The position numbers were made by a program, and so were the translations under genes. Shown in pieces: positions 6,094-13,483 of a stretch of 14,921 nt of DNA (position 1 is the stretch's first letter; each line of letters opens with the position of its first letter). This DNA comes from CAUZRD01 sp963582255 (GTDB lineage Bacteria; Pseudomonadota; Alphaproteobacteria; Rhizobiales; TMED25). The stretch spans positions 1-14,921 of the forward strand of contig CAUZRD010000036.1 in NCBI GenBank assembly GCA_963582255.1, written 5' to 3'. A model generated the notes under the pieces. It was not told the DNA's origin and ran no database searches. It saw only the letters and a list, made by a program, of their open reading frames with translations.

Positions 6094-6642
6094 CTATTTT
6101 TGAGCTAGAATATCATAGTTCAACTCGATAATGCCTAGTGGGTGTGAGTTGGCGTGGCAAAAGCGCATGTCAATCGGCCTGCCGATAGCTTCTTCTGCTA
6201 GATTACCGGAAAATGCCGATATGCCTCGGCCCAACATTACCGGTATGATAAAAATCTGCAATGTATTGATCAAACCGGCCCATAACATAGAGTTTAGAAG
6301 TACTGCACCGCCCATAACCCACATGTTGCCGCCGGAAAGCTGACGAGCAAGCGAGGTTGGCGGGCCATTGAATGCGCGCACGCCGCGCGGAGCGCCGAGC
6401 AATTCACGGGAAGTAACAACGATGACGTCCTTGCCGTCATATGCCCATTCGTCGAATGTTCGTACTTGTTCATAGGTTCGCCGACCCATGGCGATGGTCG
6501 TGATTGAGTCTAGAAATTCATCAAAACCGACATCGACCTGCTCAAAAGGTGTAAGCCAGGATATGTCGCCGGCCTCATCGGCGATCATGCCGTCGAGACT
6601 CATGGCTATATAAGCGCAGATGTGAGGGCGAAGTGCGGACAT
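6094..6642 (-). CDS. Dihydrofolate-reductase-like protein (RibD C-terminal domain family)
   Basis: This 182-residue protein is a single RibD-C/DHFR-like fold domain. YIAMSLDGMIA (11-21) is the first strand and loop, TIAMGRRTYEQV (49-60) the nucleotide-binding segment, DVIVVTSR (72-79) a central strand, MWVMGGAVLLNSML (107-120) the Gly-Gly NADPH motif, and IIPVMLGRGISAF (132-144) the late strand motif. These stand-alone proteins (YyaP/YwjB type) are predicted NAD(P)H oxidoreductases with unknown substrates; they are neither true FolA nor RibD, lacking the RibD deaminase domain. The ATG lies 1 bp after the stop of the upstream membrane-protein gene, so it is probably translated by coupling from the rlmN operon. 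Why a pterin-like reductase is expressed with rlmN is not evident. Confidence 0.85.
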   Translation of the reverse strand: MSALRPHICAYIAMSLDGMIADEAGDISWLTPFEQVDVGFDEFLDSITTIAMGRRTYEQVRTFDEWAYDGKDVIVVTSRELLGAPRGVRAFNGPPTSLARQLSGGNMWVMGGAVLLNSMLWAGLINTLQIFIIPVMLGRGISAFSGNLAEEAIGRPIDMRFCHANSHPLGIIELNYDILAQK

Positions 6643-6643
6643 G

Positions 6644-7072
6644 TCACACCGTCCTGCCGGCGATAAGCCAGTAGATAAATCCGGAAATAAAACCTGACGC
6701 GGCGAAAGTCATCATGATTTCGTGGTTAAAGCTGTTTGTCGACCCTGCATGCCACAGCCATTGGGATATTCCGGCTGATGCGGTTCCCGCTGCGCCCCAG
6801 CTAAGGACATGGACAATCCATCGCGGGGTACGAATAATTTCGGAAAACACGACTACCGCTAGCCCAAGGGCGGCAAAGGTAACGATTGGTATGTTGAGAA
6901 TTAGGTCTGTGATATTCGCGGCGTGAATAAAAATTTCGACTGCGGCAGAAAAGGGGGAGATATTAAAAAATCCGGTTTCTGGTACGGCGAATATCAAAAA
7001 GATTAAACCTGATATGCAGGCAAACCCATAGCTGATTGCGACGAAAATGATGCGGGCAATCGCCTCAGTCAT
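6644..7072 (-). CDS. Four-helix inner-membrane protein of unknown function
   Basis: I do not recognise a family. The 142-residue protein has four hydrophobic helices at about 7-30, 56-79, 85-107 and 119-139, and very short loops. There is no signal peptide cleavage site, no cysteine cluster and no obvious catalytic motif; an Arg-Thr-Pro-Arg-Trp loop (81-85) is the most polar part. Its ATG overlaps the rlmN stop by 4 bp (ATGA), and its own stop ends 1 bp before the next ATG. It is therefore an integral part of a tightly coupled three-gene operon: rlmN, this gene, and the DHFR-like gene. The frame is well supported by that packing. Confidence 0.8.
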   Translation of the reverse strand: MTEAIARIIFVAISYGFACISGLIFLIFAVPETGFFNISPFSAAVEIFIHAANITDLILNIPIVTFAALGLAVVVFSEIIRTPRWIVHVLSWGAAGTASAGISQWLWHAGSTNSFNHEIMMTFAASGFISGFIYWLIAGRTV

Positions 7073-8265
7073 TTCTGTGCTGCCTGCCTAATTTCCGCGC
7101 GCTGATGTGCGTTGAGCTTGGCGCTTTCAGAGCGTAGTTGACCGCAGGCGGCCATGATATCCCGTCCGCGTGGAGACCGAATCGGACTTGCATATCCAGC
7201 ACGTTGAATTATTTCAGCAAAGCGCTCGATCTGGTCCCAGTCGGAGCACTCATAAGGAGCACCGGGCCAGGAGTTAAAGGGAATGAGATTAATTTTCGCA
7301 GGAATGCCCTTGAGGAGCTGCACCAAGAGTTTCGCGGCAGCGGTTGAATCGTTCACGTGTTTGAGCATGACATATTCGAAGGTGATGCGCCTGGCATTGG
7401 ATAGATTGGGGAACCTGCGGCAGGCATTCATCAGCTCGCTGATTGGATATTTCTTATTAATTGGGACGAGCTTGTTGCGCGTTTCATCATCCACGGCATG
7501 GAGCGAGATAGCGAGCATCACCCTAATTTGTGAGCCAACGCGGTCGATCATCGGCACAACACCAGATGTGGAAAGAGTGATGCGACGTTTTGAAATTGCT
7601 AAACCGTCACCATCAGATGCAATAGCAAGTGCTTTGGCGACTTCATCGAAATTGTACAGTGGCTCTCCCATGCCCATCATCACTATATTAGTGACAATCC
7701 GTGGTAGGGGAGAGCGTGGTTGCACCTGCCAATCGCCCAACTGGTCTCGGGCGACCATGATCTGACCGATGATTTCAGCCGAGGTAAGATTTCGAACAAG
7801 GCGCTGAGTGCCGGTGTGGCAGAAAGAGCAGGTTAGGGTGCAGCCAACCTGACTTGAAAGGCATAGTGTTCCGCGCGTGCCCTCAGGAATGAAGACGGTT
7901 TCAATTTCTGGACCAATTATTTCATTTGACGTCGGTTCAAGACGTAGTAGCCATTTGCGCGTTCCATCAGAGGAGATTTGTTCGGAGACGATCTGCGGCC
8001 GGGTAATCTTATGGCTAGAGACCAGAGCATCTCGCAGAGATCCAGATATATTGGTCATTTGCGAAAAATCGGATGCACCCCTTACATAGAGCCAGCTCCA
8101 TAACTGACGCCGGCGCATGGCATGCTGCCGGATTGGCACATCAATCGCTGACAGAGCTACCTCTATTTCATCTGGCGACTTGCCGTAAAGATGAGGCATC
8201 CCACCACTGGCTGGTCCTGCAGGTGCAACGTGAGATGCAATTGGAGGTTTAATTAAGATAGTCAT
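7069..8265 (-). CDS. rlmN: Dual-specificity 23S rRNA (A2503) / tRNA (A37) C2-methyltransferase RlmN
   Basis: RlmN is a radical-SAM enzyme that methylates C2 of A2503 in 23S rRNA and A37 in some tRNAs. The 398-residue protein shows the [4Fe-4S] ligands C142, C146 and C149 in GCTLTCSFCHTG. The RlmN-specific C135 is in TLCLSSQVGC, and the methyl-carrying C374 is in MAACGQL near the end. The SAM motif MGMGEPLYNFDEV (197-209) and ITLSTSG (229-235), LAISLHA (251-257) and KINLIPFNSWPG (324-335) are also present. The N-terminus is about 25 residues longer than in E. coli, as usual in alphaproteobacteria. The start ATG at 8265 has no strong ribosome site. It is the first gene of a coupled three-gene operon and lies 80 bp downstream of the ialB-like gene. 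Confidence 0.96.
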   Translation of the reverse strand: MTILIKPPIASHVAPAGPASGGMPHLYGKSPDEIEVALSAIDVPIRQHAMRRRQLWSWLYVRGASDFSQMTNISGSLRDALVSSHKITRPQIVSEQISSDGTRKWLLRLEPTSNEIIGPEIETVFIPEGTRGTLCLSSQVGCTLTCSFCHTGTQRLVRNLTSAEIIGQIMVARDQLGDWQVQPRSPLPRIVTNIVMMGMGEPLYNFDEVAKALAIASDGDGLAISKRRITLSTSGVVPMIDRVGSQIRVMLAISLHAVDDETRNKLVPINKKYPISELMNACRRFPNLSNARRITFEYVMLKHVNDSTAAAKLLVQLLKGIPAKINLIPFNSWPGAPYECSDWDQIERFAEIIQRAGYASPIRSPRGRDIMAACGQLRSESAKLNAHQRAEIRQAAQK

Positions 8266-8345
8266 CTACTAAGCTTTAGACAATATATGAGGTGTCGCCA
8301 AGGGGGACATCACATTGATGCCAATATGCTCAGTCACAATCCAGT

Positions 8346-8846
8346 CTAGGGACAGAGCTGGGTGATACGCTTGATTCCAGCGGTAACACCGCTCAAGGAG
8401 TAGGTATCTGTAGTTACATTACCGCGCTCTGATGTGCCTTTGATAATCATCAATGAGCCACGTTTCATAGCTGCGACCACCCGACGCTCCGGTTCGATGT
8501 CGGCAACCCAGGCGCCATCCTTATCAGTAAACAGAGAGAAGCTATCCGATCCAATGGAAAGCGTTACTGTACTACCTTCTTGATAGGTATAGCCTGCTTG
8601 TATGCTTGGTTCGTTGCGGCCGCCGGTAATAGCTCCACGCGTGATGAGTATCTGTGGGGCCCAACTCAGGCTAGTTGGATTTTGAGCCGTTGGAATAGTG
8701 GCGATGAAGCAAGTCTTGCCACCATCGGTCTCGGTAAACACGGTCCACTCTCCGTGTTTGGAGACGCGGTTAGGTTCAGCCGATGCGGTCGCTGCGTAAA
8801 TCATTGCACTCGCGGCCAGAAACACAAATCCTGCTCGCAATTTCAT
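8346..8846 (-). CDS. Invasion-associated locus B (IalB) family secreted protein
   Basis: The 166-residue protein has an N-terminal signal peptide (MKLRAGFVFL, a hydrophobic core, then ASA-EP with cleavage after about residue 23). The mature domain opens with HGEWTVFTE, a cysteine in GKTCFIAT (46), SWAPQILITRG and GSDSFSLFTDKDGAWV, and ends with a second cysteine two residues from the end (QLCP). This layout fits the IalB family, periplasmic beta-rich proteins common in free-living alphaproteobacteria despite the virulence-derived name. I chose the ATG at 8846. A TTG at 8855 would lie only 3 bp from the AAAGG ribosome site, whereas the ATG lies 11-12 bp from it. The position before rlmN is a recurrent alphaproteobacterial arrangement. 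The precise function is unknown. Confidence 0.85.
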   Translation of the reverse strand: MKLRAGFVFLAASAMIYAATASAEPNRVSKHGEWTVFTETDGGKTCFIATIPTAQNPTSLSWAPQILITRGAITGGRNEPSIQAGYTYQEGSTVTLSIGSDSFSLFTDKDGAWVADIEPERRVVAAMKRGSLMIIKGTSERGNVTTDTYSLSGVTAGIKRITQLCP

Positions 8847-8948
8847 ATCAATCAAAGCCTTTTACCGCCCGCCCGGTTGCTGAGGCACATAATGTTTACT
8901 TAATCTTCGGGGTATTTTCCAGACCCGTATGTGTTTTTTCGGTGCAAC

Positions 8949-9515
8949 CTAACGACGAGCCGTTAGATTTTCCGGTATGCCGTGGATATGCATGGGCAGT
9001 GCCTCAACCTCACCACCGGGTGTGACGGGAGGTGGAGCAAAGTGTCCAAGCATACGAACCCGATCATACATCACAATTGCGCCTGCCGTGGCTACATTGA
9101 TGCAAAATGCGGTGGGTATCTTCACAATATGATCGCACCGTGCCATCATTTCATCACTCAAGGAACCCCGTTCTGAGCCAAGAACATAGGCTGCACGGAA
9201 GGGATGGCGAAAACTAGGCAAATCTCGTGATACCTCAGTTAATTCCACACCTACCAGTTCGCATCGTTCGGGTAGCACCATTTGAGATAAATCTGACCAG
9301 ATATAATAGGGTATATGATCAAAAGTTTTTGAGGTGTCGGACTTAGATATAGTAGACGCTTGTGCCGAAATTTTATGATGGGCTGCTACAGTGAAAACAA
9401 AACTTGCACCAAAGGCATGTGCTGAACGCATGAGATTGCCCAAATTTAGTGGTTTAGAGATACGCTCGGCTCCCACCGCGAAATATCCACGCAAACGATT
9501 TGATTGTACGCCCAT
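8949..9515 (-). CDS. SpoU/TrmH family RNA 2'-O-ribose methyltransferase
   Basis: This is a 188-residue SPOUT methyltransferase with the three SpoU motifs. Motif 1 is PLNLGNLMRSAHAFGA (22-37) with the conserved Asn and Arg. Motif 2 is AAYVLGSERGSLSDEM (108-123), and motif 3 is VKIPTAFCINVATAGAIVMYDR (131-152) with the knotted SAM-binding loop. The family methylates a ribose 2'-O in tRNA or rRNA; the target position cannot be read from sequence. It starts 5 bp after the stop of the DUF1232 gene and is likely co-transcribed with it. A 6-bp stem CTAACG/CGTTAG (8949-8954 / 8961-8966) overlaps its last codons but lacks a following T-run on the minus strand. Confidence 0.92.
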   Translation of the reverse strand: MGVQSNRLRGYFAVGAERISKPLNLGNLMRSAHAFGASFVFTVAAHHKISAQASTISKSDTSKTFDHIPYYIWSDLSQMVLPERCELVGVELTEVSRDLPSFRHPFRAAYVLGSERGSLSDEMMARCDHIVKIPTAFCINVATAGAIVMYDRVRMLGHFAPPPVTPGGEVEALPMHIHGIPENLTARR

Positions 9516-9520
9516 CTTAC

Positions 9521-9934
9521 TTATTGACCTGGAGAGTAGATATTGATGACATCGTGTTTCAAAATTTGGCTCGCTCGGGCACGGTGTGAAGGCAAAATAT
9601 GTTTAGCTATTAGCGAGATGACAGCAGTAATGACCGAAGCATCGTCTGAATATCCAATGCCTGCGAGAAAGTCAGGTATCATGTCAGTTGGCACAACGAA
9701 ATAGGCAAGTGCAGCGAAGATGGCGGCTCGGACTCTAATCGACGTTGTTGAATCAACTGCGCAAATGTAGAGAGCGACCGCATTTTCAGCAAACGGAATT
9801 TTTGCTGCGACGCGGTTCAGTTTGCTCCAAAAACTACGCTGGACGCGGTTGTAATTCAGGTTATAGATCTCCGAGTTAACCGGTGCGGTCGATTGGAAAT
9901 CTGGAGGTGATGTGTCATCTGTATCGTGGGCCAT
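9521..9934 (-). CDS. DUF1232 (YkvA-like) membrane protein
   Basis: The protein has 137 residues from the ATG at 9934, preceded at 10 bp by GAGGGA (9945-9950). A GTG at 9973 is possible but would bury that ribosome site. After about 45 polar residues comes the DUF1232 core: RAAIFAALAYFVVPTDMIPDFLAGIGYSDDASVI (69-102), with its Pro-x-Asp-x-Ile-Pro-Asp and Asp-Asp signatures. A second hydrophobic helix (about 101-114) and a basic tail follow. YkvA-type proteins are small membrane-associated proteins with no settled biochemical role. It heads a two-gene unit with the SpoU methyltransferase and is divergent from the dehydrogenase gene at 10077. Confidence 0.88.
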   Translation of the reverse strand: MAHDTDDTSPPDFQSTAPVNSEIYNLNYNRVQRSFWSKLNRVAAKIPFAENAVALYICAVDSTTSIRVRAAIFAALAYFVVPTDMIPDFLAGIGYSDDASVITAVISLIAKHILPSHRARASQILKHDVINIYSPGQ

Positions 9935-10004
9935 TTCCGTTTTGTCCCTCGCATCTCGTTTGCAGTGATACACGTAGTGTTTAATTCTGGAGTGAAACTG
10001 CTAG

Positions 10005-10010
10005 ATTATA
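10005..10010 (-). promoter_or_regulatory. Candidate -10 element for the DUF1232 gene
   Basis: A perfect TATAAT lies on the minus strand in the 103-bp divergent region, about 70 bp before the DUF1232 ATG. No good -35 is found at 16-18 bp (CAAACT at best), so this is tentative. The overlapping plus-strand TATAGT could serve the dehydrogenase gene equally weakly. Confidence 0.25.
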
Positions 10011-10076
10011 GTCTATGATTTGAGGCCAGTTTGACCAAGAGCCAAGTCTAAACGCCTAATTTGGGAGGCTGTTTCA

Positions 10077-10862
10077 GTGAATTTAGATAACACAATCAGT
10101 GCAGTTGTTACCGGTGGAGCTTCAGGGTTGGGTGCGGAAACTGCCCGCGCGCTTGCTGAGCGTGGGGTCAGGGTTGCAATTTTTGATCTCGATCATACGC
10201 AAGGCGAGGCTGTTGCGCGTGAGGTTGGGGGTTATTTCGTCAAAGTTGACGTGACCAACGCGCAGGCGGTGGCCCAAGCATTTTCCTCAGCGCGAAAACA
10301 GATTGGGCAGGAGCGCATTGCGGTTAATTGCGCTGGGATTGCCTATGGTGCTTTCACCATACGCCGAGACCGAAAGACGGATGAAATCCATTCCCATAGC
10401 GCGGAAGATTTTGCCAAGGTAATTTCTATCAATCTGATAGGTACATTCATCGTGGCATCTCAATCAGCTGCCGGCATGGCTGGGTTATCGCCAGAGGGAG
10501 ATGATCTGGAACGCGGTGTCATCATCATGACAGCGTCGGTTGCTGGCTCTGATGGACAGATTGGTCAGGCGGCTTACAGCGCCTCAAAAGCAGGAGTCAT
10601 GGGGCTTACACTGCCCATGTCAAGAGATCTTGCTCGTGATGGAGTGCGCGTAGTTTCGGTCATGCCCGGTTTATTTGAAACGCCAATGTTCGACAAGCTG
10701 CCCGAGAAGGTTCAAGCACGGCTCAACGAAACGACGGTCTATCCAAATCGACTCGGCCGTCCGGCTGACTATGCTAAGCTTGCCATCCATATCGCCGAGA
10801 ATTCGATGCTGAATGGCACGTGCATCAGGTTGGATGGTGCGGTGCGGTTGCCGCCGGCATAA
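10077..10862 (+). CDS. Short-chain dehydrogenase, 3-hydroxyacyl-CoA dehydrogenase type II (HSD17B10-like)
   Basis: The 261-residue SDR closely follows human type-10 hydroxysteroid/3-hydroxyacyl-CoA dehydrogenase in pattern. It has the TGGASGLG nucleotide loop (12-19), FDLD with Asp37 favouring NAD, DVT (58-60) and VNCAGIA (83-89). The catalytic set is Ser154 (TASVAG), Tyr167 and Lys171 (YSASK), followed by MPGLFETPM (196-204) and LNGTCIRLDGAVRL near the end. The likely role is NAD-dependent oxidation of 3-hydroxyacyl-CoA or 2-methyl-3-hydroxybutyryl-CoA in fatty-acid or isoleucine breakdown; the substrate is inferred. The start is a GTG, well supported by GGGAGG (10063-10068) 8 bp upstream. 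No other beta-oxidation gene is nearby. Confidence 0.92.
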   Translation: MNLDNTISAVVTGGASGLGAETARALAERGVRVAIFDLDHTQGEAVAREVGGYFVKVDVTNAQAVAQAFSSARKQIGQERIAVNCAGIAYGAFTIRRDRKTDEIHSHSAEDFAKVISINLIGTFIVASQSAAGMAGLSPEGDDLERGVIIMTASVAGSDGQIGQAAYSASKAGVMGLTLPMSRDLARDGVRVVSVMPGLFETPMFDKLPEKVQARLNETTVYPNRLGRPADYAKLAIHIAENSMLNGTCIRLDGAVRLPPA

Positions 10863-10864
10863 AT

Positions 10865-10891
10865 GCTATCCATGCTAATCGTATGGATGGC
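10865..10891. terminator. Hairpin between convergent genes, possible shared terminator
   Basis: GCTATCCAT (10865-10873) pairs with ATGGATGGC (10883-10891), nine pairs including one G-T, with a 9-nt loop. It begins 3 bp after the dehydrogenase stop and 20 bp before the phhB stop. There is no T-run on either side, so termination by it alone is doubtful. Confidence 0.35.
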
Positions 10892-10910
10892 GGATTATGG
10901 GCTGGGATGA

Positions 10911-11204
10911 TTATTTGCCAGCGATCCGGTCCATGTAAGTTGCCAGTTTAATATCTAGATCAGTAACTCCACCTGCATCATGAGTTGATAGCGTTACCTC
11001 AACGGTATTGTAAACATTGAACCATTCAGGATGATGATCCATCTTTTCGGCAATCAACGCCATCCGGGACATAAATCCGAACGCTTCATTGAAATCGGAA
11101 AATATGAATTTGCGAAAAATTGCATCGCGCCCATCCACTTTCTGCCAATTAGGCAATCGTGATAATAAAGTTGTTCTTGTCTCGTCGCTAAGTTTTTTGA
11201 TCAT
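10911..11204 (-). CDS. phhB: Pterin-4a-carbinolamine dehydratase
   Basis: This 97-residue protein has the complete family signature: EKMDHHPEWFNVYNTVEV (53-70), followed by LSTHDAGGVTDLDIKLA (72-88). The three family histidines are His57, His58 and His75, where active-site residues are expected. The enzyme dehydrates 4a-hydroxytetrahydropterin so that it can be recycled after an aromatic hydroxylase reaction. No phenylalanine hydroxylase or other pterin-dependent hydroxylase gene lies in this window, so its partner is elsewhere or it serves general pterin housekeeping. It is transcribed alone, convergent with the dehydrogenase gene. The start ATG is at 11202-11204. Confidence 0.95.
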   Translation of the reverse strand: MIKKLSDETRTTLLSRLPNWQKVDGRDAIFRKFIFSDFNEAFGFMSRMALIAEKMDHHPEWFNVYNTVEVTLSTHDAGGVTDLDIKLATYMDRIAGK

Positions 11205-11301
11205 TAGACACCTTTCTCAACGAAAATAGCTTCGAGCCAAAAGCCCGGGTTCGGCCAATTATCACACAGCTGGCCATGGTTCTAGCGGATAGACAGTCTC
11301 G

Positions 11302-11832
11302 ATTGAGGAAGCCCCCATTCCTACCTTGCCAGTGTAGCTATGGCGGCTGAAAGCGAAAGCGTACTGATAAAGGCGATTTATGATCAAATGCCAACTGTAA
11401 CGGTGATATGGGTTAAGGATGCGCTGGAGGCGGTGAGCAAGTTTTTGGTCAATCTAACGCTCGCCATTCATGCCGCAGGCATTGTTGCCATCGTCTCTGG
11501 CGCTCGGTGGGGAGATCTCTGCGGGCAGGCATGCACGTATATACGATGCAGTGATATTAAAGACATTTGGTGCAACGCGCCGCTTGATCATTTTTTCCTA
11601 TCTCTCGGAGTTTGCAATTTTGGGTGCAATTACTGCTCTTTTCGCCATCGTGGCGGGGTCGATTGCTGCATATTTTGTTTTGGTAGAGGTAATGGAGATG
11701 GAATTTACTTTTTTTACACGTGTAGCTGGTGTTATTCTTGCGGTAGGTATTGCCGCAACTGTATCGATCGGCCTTGCCGGAACTTGGAGTGCACTTGGAG
11801 CCAAGGTAGCTCTTATTTTGCGTTCACCATAG
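11302..11832 (+). pseudogene. Remnant of an FtsX/YbbP-type ABC transporter permease, frameshifted and 5'-truncated
   Basis: Two overlapping frames together spell the C-terminal part of a YbbP-like lipoprotein-release permease. The first frame (about 11316-11501) gives PHSYLASVAMA, then TVIWVKDALEAV, then LTLAIHAAGIVAIVSG. The second (11503-11832) continues as LGGEISAGRHARIYDAVILKTFGATRR, then two membrane helices, and ends naturally in LILRSP at TAG 11830-11832. The join near 11502 looks like a small deletion (about 8 nt against the usual SGALVLGG pattern). A further one-base shift in the C-run 11312-11316 would add IEEAP upstream. The several hundred N-terminal residues of the family are absent, since phhB ends only about 100 bp away. 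It cannot make a working permease. A sequencing error could explain a frameshift but not the truncation. Confidence 0.75.
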
Positions 11833-11912
11833 TTGATTAAACGGTTGTTTTGTCTTTCCGGCATGACCATATTGGTTGTAGGCGGTTTAATGTTCACGAG
11901 GGATTGGTAAAA

Positions 11913-12680
11913 ATGGCGAATAATAACTCTCGCACACGTGGTTCTGGTCAAAATCAGAGCGGGGTGCGCTCGGATGTTTGGGCCTCCGATCGCGCAGGTA
12001 TTGATGAAGGCCTTCGCGCATATATGCTGCGTGTTTACAATCTCATGGCACTCGGTGTGGCGGTCACGGCTATTTCTACACTTGTAGTTATGAACTCACC
12101 CGTCTTACTTGGTTTGATTGTCGGCACTCCTCTGATTTGGGTGCTGTTTGCTGGAGTGCTTGGCTTGGGCTGGTTTGCGCCACGTCTTATTCTATCAGGC
12201 AGCGTAGCCAAAGCACATGCGGCCTATTGGACCTATTCGATGTTGTGGGGTCTTTTAATAGCGCCGATGGTGTTCTCGTTTTTCCAGGTTGGCGCAGGGG
12301 ATCTCGTATTTCGTGCTTTTCTGGTGACGGCGGTTACTTTTGGTGGTGCCAGCCTTTATGGCTATGTTACCAAGCGCGACCTGTCAGGGATGGCAACATT
12401 TTTTACCATGGCAATCATTGGTCTTCTGGTTGCCATTGTGGTGAACATGCTTGTTTTTCAAAGCTCACTTTTCAGCCTGATCACGTCATCTTTGGTGGTT
12501 CTTGTTTTTTCTGGTGTGACCGCTTGGGAGACGCAAAAGATTAAGAAATCTTATTTTGCTGGTGACAGTGCGCGCGCAGCTACTGGTAAGGCAGTCTTTG
12601 GAGCTTTCATATTATTTGGTAGTTTTATTACTATCTTTATTCACCTACTCAGTATTTTCGGAATGATGCGTAATAACTAG
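11913..12680 (+). CDS. Bax inhibitor-1 / YccA family membrane protein
   Basis: The 255-residue protein has a polar Asn/Ser/Arg-rich N-terminus (1-30), then six or seven membrane helices from about residue 37 to the end. Family hallmarks are RAYMLRVYNLMALGVAVTA in the first helix, AVTFGGASLYGYVTKRDLSG in the middle and SGVTAWETQKIKK before the last helix. Bacterial BI-1 proteins (YccA, YetJ, YbhL types) are inner-membrane proteins linked to calcium leak or to regulation of FtsH; which applies here is unknown. I chose the ATG at 11913, with GAGGGA (11898-11903) 9 bp upstream, over an in-frame ATG at 11850. It follows the permease remnant by 80 bp and ends before a strong terminator. Confidence 0.93.
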   Translation: MANNNSRTRGSGQNQSGVRSDVWASDRAGIDEGLRAYMLRVYNLMALGVAVTAISTLVVMNSPVLLGLIVGTPLIWVLFAGVLGLGWFAPRLILSGSVAKAHAAYWTYSMLWGLLIAPMVFSFFQVGAGDLVFRAFLVTAVTFGGASLYGYVTKRDLSGMATFFTMAIIGLLVAIVVNMLVFQSSLFSLITSSLVVLVFSGVTAWETQKIKKSYFAGDSARAATGKAVFGAFILFGSFITIFIHLLSIFGMMRNN

Positions 12681-12694
12681 TTCTTGAGGCGTGC

Positions 12695-12727
12695 AAAAAA
12701 AGACTCGGCCCTTGTGGTCGGGTTTTT
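12695..12727. terminator. Bidirectional rho-independent terminator
   Basis: A run of A (12695-12701) leads into a stem CTCGGCC (12704-12710) / GGTCGGG (12716-12722) with loop CTTGT, followed by TTTTT (12723-12727). Read on the plus strand it ends the BI-1 gene. Read on the minus strand the A-run becomes seven T, so it also ends the convergent DUF2794 gene. The flanking A-T pairs extend the stem. Confidence 0.88.
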
Positions 12728-12791
12728 CTATTGTGACTAATCAGATTTGATGCCCTGTTTTTGCCAAAGCACTTTAGACTTTATCCATTAC

Positions 12792-13187
12792 TTATCCTAC
12801 AGCGGTAAGCTTGCGCTCACGATCGATGACCTTGAGTACGCTTATTAAATCATGGCTGCGTTTCAAAATTAGTCCAGTGCTGGCAATTACCATGTAGGCT
12901 CCTTGCTTGCGTGCGAGTTCTGGACTTTTCTCGATGCGGTAGAGCGGAGACTCGCTTGATCTTCGAAAGATTGAGAAGACTGCACGATCACTGAGTGCAT
13001 CGATAGCATAATCGCGCCACTCACCAGCTGCGACCTGGCGGCCGTATATTGATAAGATTTGATTAAGTTCTGCTCGATTGAATGCTACATAGCACGGTTT
13101 CGAGTGTTGGTATCGATCGGGATTTGGTGAAGAAACATAGCCGCGTCGGGCTGCCAGCTGAAATGATATGGGCTCTGTATTTCTCAA
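12792..13187 (-). CDS. DUF2794 family protein
   Basis: The C-terminal two thirds carry an unmistakable DUF2794 pattern: VAFNRAELNQILSIYGRQVAAGEWRDYAID, then DRAVFSIFRRSSESPLYRIEKSPELARKQGAY, then TGLILKRSHDLISVLKVIDR. The family is small, cytoplasmic, almost confined to alphaproteobacteria and has no known function. I propose a TTG start at 13187 (131 residues), because GGGAGG (13193-13198) lies 5 bp before it and the length fits the family's usual 115-130 residues. The frame stays open to a TTG at 13361 and contains an ATG at 13319, but the extra stretch does not resemble the family. The gene converges on the BI-1 gene and is divergent from htpG. Confidence 0.87.
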   Translation of the reverse strand: MRNTEPISFQLAARRGYVSSPNPDRYQHSKPCYVAFNRAELNQILSIYGRQVAAGEWRDYAIDALSDRAVFSIFRRSSESPLYRIEKSPELARKQGAYMVIASTGLILKRSHDLISVLKVIDRERKLTAVG

Positions 13188-13447
13188 TTGCACCTCCCTG
13201 TGAAAGTTTTGCAAATCAGATCGCGGTGTGAACCTGAATGCAAGTCTTTTGGAAAGCTTGATCTTGAGTGCTATGCTGAACAGAAGATAGTGTGTGCCAT
13301 ATTTTTCCCATAATTCCATCTTCGTTAGGCCGTTTTGGTACGGTAGTAGTTCAATCTCCAAAGGGCCCTATTTAGACGCAAACCACGGATTGATTGTCCC
13401 CAAGTCCACTGAGACCTAATTCCTAATTTGGCCTTCTCCTGGCGGTT

Positions 13448-13470
13448 GAAATTTATGAATATCAAATTTC
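13448..13470. repeat. 7-bp inverted repeat with 9-nt spacer upstream of htpG
   Basis: GAAATTT (13448-13454) and AAATTTC (13464-13470) are exact reverse complements around a 9-nt spacer. The geometry resembles a repressor operator, but the sequence is not the CIRCE element (TTAGCACTC-N9-GAGTGCTAA). It lies 14 bp before the -35-like CTTGAT and about 90 bp before the htpG ATG. Confidence 0.4.
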
Positions 13471-13483
13471 GACTTCCGATAAG

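Noticed and set aside
7283..7765. 160-residue plus-strand open frame
   Set aside because: It is antisense to rlmN, whose catalytic motifs fully explain the sequence.
11340..11840. A 166-residue cysteine-rich protein in the first frame
   Set aside because: Its second half is the out-of-frame reading of the permease remnant; the cysteine richness arises after the frameshift.
12137..12544. Cysteine/tryptophan-rich open frame on the plus strand
   Set aside because: It lies wholly inside the BI-1 gene in another frame and has no ribosome site or family likeness.
13448..13470. CIRCE (HrcA) operator before htpG
   Set aside because: The spacer length fits, but none of the TTAGCACTC/GAGTGCTAA sequence is present.
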